NCBI GenBank assembly: GCA_030748415.1
Contig: JASMMA010000004.1
Span: 86,501 to 150,500 of the forward strand
Reading direction: 5' to 3'
From: Planctomycetota bacterium
GTDB taxonomy: Bacteria; Planctomycetota; UBA1135
Length of the DNA: 64,000 bases
The first letter of the stretch is position 1; each line of letters opens with the position of its first letter. A program made the position numbers and the translations under genes. This document shows positions 56,587 to 64,000 of the stretch, in pieces. Under the pieces are notes generated by a model that was given only the letters and a program-made list of their open reading frames with translations, did no database searches and had not been told where the DNA came from.

Positions 56587-59237
56587 ACAGAGAAAAAATT
56601 CTCCTGCTTTGCGTAATTTTGATTCTGGCGCTCATGAGTTGGTCTCTTTTTTCTGAAGAGGGAACATCTCGAGTGCGACCTGGAGTTCGAACCATGGAAC
56701 TTCCTGAAGCCGGCGGGGAAAATGTTGTCGTTGATTTCGATTTGAAGACGGGCAATCGCGATGTTTTCCGCGAACCACGCGAAACGGAACCCCTCGAGCC
56801 ATTGCCGCTCGTTCTTCCACCCTTGGATGAAATGGCGATTTTATTTCCGCCACCCATCCCAGACTCGGGAGCCGATTTCTGGAGCCGACATCTTCTTCAA
56901 TACCCACCCGAACTCCCTGGCGATATCGACGAACTTGTGACGGAGTTTGACGACTCGAATGAAGAAAAATACGAAGCTCCAACTGGAGAATCCTCTCCGG
57001 ACATCTTTGAGAGTTCGGAAGATGACTTATTGAAGCTTTACGACCTTGTGAAAATAAATGTAGTTGATGTCCGATGGGGCCGCATATTGAACGAGGATCG
57101 CTATTCCTTGGTTTCAGGTCGCTCTACGCTCAAGTTTCAAGATGTTGATCCAAAAACAGGAGCCGACCGATTTGAACCCTACACATTTGCTCCAGATGAA
57201 TACCATTCATTTAAGTTTGCCGATACTCTTAGGAATCGCATTGAGTTAAAAATAAGAAATCTTCCGAAATCTTCGGGTAGTATCCCTGAAAGATTAGAAG
57301 CCATCGCATGGCTTCTAGAGCAAGCTGATTCCGATTCCCTTGCTTTTATTCGCGCCGAATCGGTTGCCATTGCAACAACGGAGCTTGGTCGAGATGACAT
57401 TCAAACTTGGTTAGCCTTGGGCGATGTTTGGGAAAGGACATTTCAGTGGGATCGCGCCTTTAGCTTGTATTCTGCAATGGCTGGTTTTTCTGTTTCCCGT
57501 GAGCCACTCGACGGGATTAATCCAAGGCCCTTCGCTCGTTCTTCCGCACCCCAAGCTCGGTTGGGTCGGATTCTAGAACGACTGGGAATGGATCAGGAAG
57601 CCGAAAGTCAATACCGCGAAGCGGCAGCACTTTCGGATGGCAATCCCGAAGTCTTGCGGCTGCTTGGCGAGCTCCTCACTCGCACAGGCAGGGCGTCAGA
57701 AGCTCTTCCCGTTTTACTTCGGGGGGAACCTTTGTATCGGTCTCGTTCCGCTCCCAGTGCCTTATCTCATGGTGTTGCAATCGGGAAAGCTCGTTTAGCA
57801 AATGGCGACTTTTCTGGAGCCACCCAAAGTTTTAGAGAAGTTTACCGAGCAGGCGGCGCCGCTCCCCAAGCCTTGCCCGCAGCAGCTGGTGAATCTTCGT
57901 CTGCCTATTTGCAGGGAGATTTCCGAGCTGCTTTTCAGCTTGCCGATGACGCGATTTCCGTTTTTGGTGCTGATTGGAGACTTCTCTACATGCGTGGAAT
58001 TAGCGCTGCTGCCTTTGGACAACCTGCCGGAGAGGTTGTGCGCGATTTGCGTGCTGCTGTTGAGGGCGCTGAATTGGATGCTGCCCCCGCATTGGCCGCG
58101 CTTGCATTTTGGTTGAACACACTCGGTCATTCTGCCGATGCTCAAGAGAGCTTAAATCAAGCGCTACAACTCAGCCCAAACCTTCATTACGCTCGATACC
58201 TTCGAGCAAGGTGGGCCCGTGAAAACCATGACCTGACTTCTGCAAATGAGGATTTGAGTTTTCTGATTTCAGAATCTCCACGGTGCGGCGCAGTTCTTGG
58301 CGAACTTGCTTGGTTACTTAATCAAGAGTCTCGACACGGATTGGCCGAAGTTGCTTTCCGTCGAGCTATTTTGGAAGCTCCTCACTGGGCGGACGCTTCT
58401 CTTCGTAGAGGCCTTAACTTCTTACAACTCAACCAAGTTGAGGAAGCTCGAATGAGCCTCGACCAAGTGTCCGGGGCGGGTCTGGAGAATGCGCGCCAAA
58501 ATGCCCTCGCGTGGGCCGCTTATCTTGAGGGCGATGTTCAAGCCGCAGTAGGGGAGTTTGCACTTCTTCAAGACAATCTTCGTTCCCAAGAAGAAGACCC
58601 TCAAGCTCTTTTCGCCAAGACTTGGCAACGGCGAATCCAAGAGCGGGCCAGCATGGTTCGGTGGACTGATGCCTTTAGTGGCCGCATTCCTCGGCCGCAG
58701 TGGGATGTCCGTACTTCGGCGCGGAATGGTGTTGAGCCCCGGGTTCGCGACGGTGCTTTGCGCCTGACCGGCACTCATGCAAAAGCAGGAGAAACCAGCG
58801 CTTTCCGCTCTCTTCGAGCTCTTTCATTCCGTTCCGCAAGTTGTATCTGGACCGTAGGCCCTGACCACCGCGGAGAGGCAGGTGTTGGAATCGCCCTTGA
58901 ATCCCGCCGCCGGCGAAGTTGGGGCTTCCAGGTATTCCGTGGCCACGACGGAGGAGTTCGCTGGAAAATGACAAGCGGTACCAAGGGAGTTATGGGCGAG
59001 CTCAATCAACAAGTGATACCGGGTCAAGCCGTCGAAGTTCGTTTTGTGCTTGACCGCGAATCTTCTCCACCTGAGCTCACAGTTTGGGTTGGCTCAGAAG
59101 AAGCCTATCGTGCGCCGGAGCCGCGATTGAAAACTCCAACCGGGGACATCATCCTTGAGGTTTTTGCAAAAACTGTGAATGCTCTTCCCATTGATGTTTC
59201 TCTGGATCACACCGAACTCGTTTACACCCAGAACTAA
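56583..59237 (+). CDS. TPR-repeat protein with N-terminal TM and C-terminal jelly-roll-like domain
   Basis: TM LLLCVILILALMSWSLF; TPR-like segments (ARLGRILERLGMDQEAESQYREAAALSDGNPEVLRLLGELLTRTGRASEALPVL...); C-terminal ~190 aa beta-rich. Confidence 0.75.
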   Translation: MNREKILLLCVILILALMSWSLFSEEGTSRVRPGVRTMELPEAGGENVVVDFDLKTGNRDVFREPRETEPLEPLPLVLPPLDEMAILFPPPIPDSGADFWSRHLLQYPPELPGDIDELVTEFDDSNEEKYEAPTGESSPDIFESSEDDLLKLYDLVKINVVDVRWGRILNEDRYSLVSGRSTLKFQDVDPKTGADRFEPYTFAPDEYHSFKFADTLRNRIELKIRNLPKSSGSIPERLEAIAWLLEQADSDSLAFIRAESVAIATTELGRDDIQTWLALGDVWERTFQWDRAFSLYSAMAGFSVSREPLDGINPRPFARSSAPQARLGRILERLGMDQEAESQYREAAALSDGNPEVLRLLGELLTRTGRASEALPVLLRGEPLYRSRSAPSALSHGVAIGKARLANGDFSGATQSFREVYRAGGAAPQALPAAAGESSSAYLQGDFRAAFQLADDAISVFGADWRLLYMRGISAAAFGQPAGEVVRDLRAAVEGAELDAAPALAALAFWLNTLGHSADAQESLNQALQLSPNLHYARYLRARWARENHDLTSANEDLSFLISESPRCGAVLGELAWLLNQESRHGLAEVAFRRAILEAPHWADASLRRGLNFLQLNQVEEARMSLDQVSGAGLENARQNALAWAAYLEGDVQAAVGEFALLQDNLRSQEEDPQALFAKTWQRRIQERASMVRWTDAFSGRIPRPQWDVRTSARNGVEPRVRDGALRLTGTHAKAGETSAFRSLRALSFRSASCIWTVGPDHRGEAGVGIALESRRRRSWGFQVFRGHDGGVRWKMTSGTKGVMGELNQQVIPGQAVEVRFVLDRESSPPELTVWVGSEEAYRAPEPRLKTPTGDIILEVFAKTVNALPIDVSLDHTELVYTQN

Positions 59238-59845
59238 TGCCTAAAAATTCCCAATCAGCATTTACCATTTTGGAACTCATGGTTGTTCTTGTGATTATTG
59301 GCATTTTGATGTCGGTATTCGTAATCGGTGGTGGGCGAATGTTCTCTTCCTCAAATAAGCGCAAAGCTCAAGCTCAACTAACCGCCTTGTCTGCTGCCAT
59401 TGAGGAGTTTCGTCAGATTGAAAACCAATACCCTGACGATCGCCTACCAGCAGGCATTACGGGCAATGTTCAAAACTCCTGCGCCGAGGCTTTGTTCTTA
59501 GCCCTTTACGACTCTGAATACTCTGGTCGCCGCCCTGACCAAGAGTGGTTGATTAATCTAGACGGCGATACTTTGCGCAAGGCCATGACTTCCTTGCCAA
59601 GCCGCGAACTTTTCGAGTTTGGGGACCCTTGGATGAATCCTATCGTCTACTTTGAGAGCCTTCACTATGGCGACCAAGTGGTTGTGCTAGCAGGTGCTGA
59701 GGGCGCAATTGAGGAACAGACGGTGACTGCCTTGCGAAACGAACGAACAGGTGCCTGGGAAGCGTCTGGCGGATTCCAACTGATTTCCGCTGGAGAAGAT
59801 GGTTTTTTTGGAACTGAAGACGACATCTCTCAACTCGGGAGCTGA
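59237..59845 (+). CDS. GspG-like major pseudopilin / prepilin-type protein
   Basis: SAFTILELMVVLVIIGILMSVFVIGGGRMF; KRKAQAQLTALSAAIEEFRQIENQYPDD; ISAGEDGFFGTEDDI C-terminal GspG-like motif. Confidence 0.88.
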   Translation: MPKNSQSAFTILELMVVLVIIGILMSVFVIGGGRMFSSSNKRKAQAQLTALSAAIEEFRQIENQYPDDRLPAGITGNVQNSCAEALFLALYDSEYSGRRPDQEWLINLDGDTLRKAMTSLPSRELFEFGDPWMNPIVYFESLHYGDQVVVLAGAEGAIEEQTVTALRNERTGAWEASGGFQLISAGEDGFFGTEDDISQLGS

Positions 59846-60840
59846 TGCGCGGATTCACTCTCGCCGAACTTCTTCTCGTCTTGTTCTTGCTCGGCGTCTT
59901 GCTGGGCCTCCCGATTGCACTTGTTGACCGTGCCGATCCAGGCGCTCGGGGTTTGGCGACATCTCTTTCAAGTTTTATTGAAAGCTCCCGTGACCGCGCC
60001 CGCACAACCGGTCAACCTGTCCGACTTGAACAGTTGCCAGAGGACCTTGAACATTCGGCTCGTTTTACGCGTCTCGTTTTTCGGCCTGTTTTGGAGGCTA
60101 GCTTTGAGCCTGGCTTAGTTCGAAGAGAAGGCCTCATGGCGACAGGTTCTGCTCTTGTTGGAGAGACATCGGGTCGTTTCGGTGCCTGTTTGGATTTGAG
60201 AGAAGGCGGGGGCGTAACTGTTTCTGGCCGGGGTGGCCAACCTAAATTGACAGAAGGCTTCGTTCTAGAGTTTCACTTTTTGAATGAACTTGGTGGTGAA
60301 GGGAATTTATTGGAGTGGCCGGGTCTTTGCCAGGTTTGGGTAGATCGAAGTGCTGGACTTCGTGCACGCGTTGAGATTCAAGCAAGCCAGACTCCTGAGC
60401 TTGCAACCGCACCTTCAATTTCAGCCTCTACTGATTTGGCCTCTTTACCAAACTTAGTCTCACCTGGGCGTTGGCATCATGTTCGCCTGAGTGCTTTGAG
60501 TGGTTCGATTCAACTGTACTTTGACGGAAAGTTAGAAGCTACCCAGCCCTGGGAGGGCACCTTAAGAACCCCCGATAGCGAGCCGTTTTTAGGTGACTCC
60601 CGCGGGCGTTTTCAGGGCCTTTTGGATGAGTTTCAGGTCCTTGCTCGATATCGAGAAAGCGGTCCTGAGCTCCGAGATGGGGTTGAGGTTTTCGTGGATA
60701 CAACCTTCTTGGAAATCGATAGGGATGGTTTTTTGGATCCCATTCAGCACCCTGATTCTGTTTCCGTCCGCATTATGGAGCTCGACTCCGAGGTGGCCTC
60801 CTTTGTGGTGGGCCGCTTTACCCAGGAGGCAGTGCAGTGA
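59845..60840 (+). CDS. GspH-like pseudopilin fused to LamG/concanavalin-like domain
   Basis: MRGFTLAELLLVLFLLGVLLGLPIAL; LamG-like GRFGACLDLREGGGVTVSG...GRWHHVRLSALSGSIQLYFDGKLEATQPWEG...FLGDSRGRFQGLLDEFQVLAR. Confidence 0.82.
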   Translation: MRGFTLAELLLVLFLLGVLLGLPIALVDRADPGARGLATSLSSFIESSRDRARTTGQPVRLEQLPEDLEHSARFTRLVFRPVLEASFEPGLVRREGLMATGSALVGETSGRFGACLDLREGGGVTVSGRGGQPKLTEGFVLEFHFLNELGGEGNLLEWPGLCQVWVDRSAGLRARVEIQASQTPELATAPSISASTDLASLPNLVSPGRWHHVRLSALSGSIQLYFDGKLEATQPWEGTLRTPDSEPFLGDSRGRFQGLLDEFQVLARYRESGPELRDGVEVFVDTTFLEIDRDGFLDPIQHPDSVSVRIMELDSEVASFVVGRFTQEAVQ

Positions 60841-63800
60841 ACGATTGGGGTTCCGTTCAACATAAATCAAAAGGCTCTGCCCTCATCATGGTCATATTGG
60901 CTTTGGCGCTCATGATGTCTCTGGGTATTCCCTATCTCATGACATCTAAGCTTCGCTCTGCAGCTGCGCGCGAAGCCTGGGCACGCGCAGAAGCTCGAGA
61001 AGTAGCAACATCGGCTTCCACAGTTGCGGTCTTCATGGAAGCAGAAACGCACCCCGCGTTGGACCCAACTCCACTTTGGGATGATTCTACTGAATGGGAT
61101 CCCAATCAAGGCGGTCCGCTTCCGGCTGCTTTGGGCGATGTGTGGAAAGGATGGCGGCAAACATGGGGATTGGAAGTCGAAGATCTTCAAGGCCGCATTT
61201 CTTTAGCGACTGCCTCGCCTGGTTTGATTCAGAATATTTTGCGCCCTTGTTTTGTGACATCCGATACGGATTTTATGTCTTTGGAATTGCCCGTAACAAC
61301 TACGGATGGTTTTCCAGACGCTGGCGTTTTGTTTATGAATGGAAACTGGTTGGAATATAGCGGTCGGACATCTCGGAGTTTTACTGGACTCAGCGGAGTC
61401 CCTGAAGATGAAATGCCAGATGACACGAGTCAAACACGCTTCCGCGAGGGAACTGTGGTCATTGACCCACGCATATGGAACTTGGCCTTTGCTCGTTTGA
61501 AGGATGGGCTGTTTTCTCCACCCGAAATGCTGGACGATCTTTTCGAGGCAGACATTTTAGGTGTCGGCACATTGCCAGAGTCAGATCGCCACATGCTTTC
61601 TAGAACTTGTTCCTTGCGCACGAGCCGCATGGGACAAGCCCCCTTTGGGCCTGCAGTTTGGCTTGCACGAGATATCAATCCGGACAACCCTGAGTATGCG
61701 GCTGTGACCGACTCAAGCGGTTTCTCTACGGCATCTCTTGTTCGTTTCGAACCAGAGGAGGGAGAGCCCCTGGACATGTATGCATTGTCTGCAACAACGG
61801 GCGGTTGGATTCATCTTGCTGCAGGTCTTCCCTCGGGCTTGATGCCCCTCTCGACTCGAGTTCGGTGTTTATTGCGCGAGCCTGTGAATATCAACTCTGC
61901 TTCTCCCGAAGTTTTGAAAGCTCTCGTTGCAGGTCTCCGGTGGCGAACTCGACCCAGCTTGCCCACTTATGACGATGATTTGCCTTCTGGGAATTGGCGA
62001 CGAGATTGGGTTCATCCATCTCAAGCAGTTTTGTTTGCTTCCCGGGTAATTGCTGCCCGCCCCCTCACAGGCGCTGCAGATCTTTGGGCGCGGGTGTTGG
62101 CGCCCATGGCGGAAGAAGCTGAATTAAGTGATTGGGAAGCATGGGCTATTCATCAAAACGGTCTCGACCCCGACCAGGGTGATTTGCTTCACACCACTGC
62201 CCCCTTCGAGTACCGAAGTGGGAACCGCTTTCTTCAACGAGCGAATGGTGCACTCCGTTCCCGTTTGGGCTCCACTTTGGCGCGCGTTTCCTACCGCGAA
62301 TCTGTTCGCGCTGCGCCAGCAGGTCCTTTGCTTCAAATGTTTCGAACGCAAGCAGAGTTTGAGGTGGCCACTCAATGGTCACGCGACTTGGTTGGAATGC
62401 GCACGACCCCCAATAACACCGGTAGTTTCGGGGGGGCGCATGAGCCACGAACGGGTTTAGCCCTTCGAGTTGGCGCCAAGCGGAATACTGGAATCGTGAT
62501 GCCGTCCATCGAGGCTGAAACTTCGGGGGTGATTCCAGTTCTTGCTCGCGAAAGCGAGACTGGTCCTGGATACGCAATCGGAGCATTTGAGCATTTTGAC
62601 TTTGAGCCCTCTCCTTTTGGTTGGGATTTGGGAGCTCGTGGCCCTCGCACGGATGACTTGTTTGAATGGGGCCTCTATGGGGAGGGTCAGACGGCCAGTC
62701 GAGTGGAACCACTTAGCTTGGAAGCTTGGTTCCGATTGGATGCCGGAAGCGCGGATGGCACTTTGATGGACCTCGCCGGTCCTTTTACAGAGTCCCAGCG
62801 CGTTGAAGCATCCCTGCTCGCAGGGGCTTTGGAAGTAAGAGCTTGGGATAATGCCGGTGAAGACCCCGCCGACCCCGACAACATGGAAGAAGCCCTTACC
62901 GTCCGTTTGGACCCTTCTCTTTATTCCATTTCGGATCGCTGGTTCCATTTAGGTTTACTTCTTCGAGCGGTGAGCCCACGGGGGGTTCAAGTTGCTGTTG
63001 ACGGAGTTCCTCGTGGCGAGGTTGATGGACTGACTTGGACGACTTCAGCAATTCCTGGATACGCTCCCGGTTCCCCTGATGATGTCATTCCGGTGGAATC
63101 TACGGAGGGCTTCCCAGCTAGGGGAGTACTGAAAATTGGTGATGAGATTCTTGAGTATTCTTCGAAAACAGCCACCAGTTTTATTACAACCCGAATTTCG
63201 GGCCCCACGGATTACATCGGTGGCCGAGTTGCTCGGGAATCGGACGACATTTCGGCCGGAGTGGTTGATTCCGATCACCCATCAGGTTCAGCCGTTGAGC
63301 GTTATGGTTACTCCAGCTTTCTAGCCTCGGATATTCCAACTGGTGGCGGCACACTTTCTGGTGGCATTGGCCCCTTCTCGGTTGCTTCTGGTGTTGACGG
63401 ACCTGACACGATTACTGTCACCACTTTGGGCGGATTTACTGTTGATATCGGAACGGGAATATCTGCAGATTACCTGGGGGAAATTATTTTGGAACCCATT
63501 GTTGAATCTGATCCTTTTTATCTTGAGGCTTTCCAAGAGGACGGCGGCTACGCAGCTATTTTTCAAGTGCGAACCGGGTGGTTAGATCAAGATGGAAACA
63601 ATCAAGGTGGGTTGGAGATTGTGCGCTACTCTTCCCGAACGGAAACAGGAATCAACATTATCGAGCGGGATGTCCAAAGCCCAGGTGTCCTTCGAGCCCC
63701 GGCCAACGCTTTTAATAACGGAAGTTTTGTTTTTGAATGGGATGACAACATTTCGAATCAAGCAGGGGAGCAATTATTAACCCTCCCGTTTTGGCAATGC

Positions 63801-64000
63801 TACATCATGCCGATTTCCATTAAGGGGAGTGGCGTTTCTGACTTGAGCTATTCCTGGACTGATGATGAACATTCTGAATTTGTCCAACTATATACTCCCG
63901 GAGATTCCAGCCTGACTGAATGGGTTCGTTACGACTCTATCCTGAATGGGTGTCTGGTTCGGGATGACTATGGTGCCATCAGTGCCGCAGTCGGAACTTA
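60837..64000 (+). CDS. Very large GspK-like minor pseudopilin with LamG-like domain, 3' truncated by window edge; not in the ORF track
   Basis: GTG start preceded by AGGAGG (7-nt spacing), GTGA overlap; N-terminus KGSALIMVILALALMMSLGIPYLMTSKLR; LREPVNINSASPEVLKALVAGL GspK motif; LamG-like LSLEAWFRLD...RWFHLGLLLRAVSPRGVQVAVDGVPRGEVDG; open to base 64000. Confidence 0.85.
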   Translation, partial: MNDWGSVQHKSKGSALIMVILALALMMSLGIPYLMTSKLRSAAAREAWARAEAREVATSASTVAVFMEAETHPALDPTPLWDDSTEWDPNQGGPLPAALGDVWKGWRQTWGLEVEDLQGRISLATASPGLIQNILRPCFVTSDTDFMSLELPVTTTDGFPDAGVLFMNGNWLEYSGRTSRSFTGLSGVPEDEMPDDTSQTRFREGTVVIDPRIWNLAFARLKDGLFSPPEMLDDLFEADILGVGTLPESDRHMLSRTCSLRTSRMGQAPFGPAVWLARDINPDNPEYAAVTDSSGFSTASLVRFEPEEGEPLDMYALSATTGGWIHLAAGLPSGLMPLSTRVRCLLREPVNINSASPEVLKALVAGLRWRTRPSLPTYDDDLPSGNWRRDWVHPSQAVLFASRVIAARPLTGAADLWARVLAPMAEEAELSDWEAWAIHQNGLDPDQGDLLHTTAPFEYRSGNRFLQRANGALRSRLGSTLARVSYRESVRAAPAGPLLQMFRTQAEFEVATQWSRDLVGMRTTPNNTGSFGGAHEPRTGLALRVGAKRNTGIVMPSIEAETSGVIPVLARESETGPGYAIGAFEHFDFEPSPFGWDLGARGPRTDDLFEWGLYGEGQTASRVEPLSLEAWFRLDAGSADGTLMDLAGPFTESQRVEASLLAGALEVRAWDNAGEDPADPDNMEEALTVRLDPSLYSISDRWFHLGLLLRAVSPRGVQVAVDGVPRGEVDGLTWTTSAIPGYAPGSPDDVIPVESTEGFPARGVLKIGDEILEYSSKTATSFITTRISGPTDYIGGRVARESDDISAGVVDSDHPSGSAVERYGYSSFLASDIPTGGGTLSGGIGPFSVASGVDGPDTITVTTLGGFTVDIGTGISADYLGEIILEPIVESDPFYLEAFQEDGGYAAIFQVRTGWLDQDGNNQGGLEIVRYSSRTETGINIIERDVQSPGVLRAPANAFNNGSFVFEWDDNISNQAGEQLLTLPFWQCYIMPISIKGSGVSDLSYSWTDDEHSEFVQLYTPGDSSLTEWVRYDSILNGCLVRDDYGAISAAVGT

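Noticed and set aside
1-64000. CRISPR arrays, transposases, prophage, rRNA/tRNA genes
   Set aside because: No regularly spaced repeats, transposase motifs, phage structural genes or convincing RNA genes recognised by reading. A tRNAscan/Infernal run would be decisive for RNAs.

Overview
Gene-dense bacterial chromosome segment (64 kb). The content is consistent with a Planctomycetes-like lineage: Ser/Thr kinases, FHA protein, sulfatase-fold proteins, large secreted multidomain proteins, choice-of-anchor B/LVIVD protein, carboxypeptidase-regulatory-like proteins. The lineage call is inference only. About 46 protein-coding genes can be supported. I recognised no rRNA, tRNA, CRISPR array, transposase or prophage. 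Housekeeping genes include ychF (partial), glutaredoxin, HMG-CoA lyase, panB, pgi, trpS, rsmE, radC and biotin-dependent acyl-CoA carboxylase subunits. The most notable region is the right edge (52434-64000): a tightly coupled run of FHA protein, PilM/PilN-like fusion, small single-TM PilO/GspM-like protein, TPR protein, GspG-like pseudopilin, GspH-like pseudopilin fused to LamG, and a very large GspK-like protein carrying LamG. The last gene is open to the window edge and missing from the ORF track. Several of these proteins carry LamG or jelly-roll-like domains, suggesting an unusual pseudopilus/secretion assembly. Other highlights: a 44-bp inverted repeat (2 mismatches) enclosing one acyltransferase-like membrane gene and giving two unrelated flanking proteins the same C-terminal tail; an unannotated 54-aa Cys-rich ORF with a TTG start (49530-49694); a C-terminal domain shared by at least three, possibly four, secreted proteins; three convergent gene pairs sharing the same 4-nt stop-stop overlap (YTAG); divergent clp/kinase genes with overlapping start codons; and a palindrome-containing direct repeat flanking pgi-trpS.
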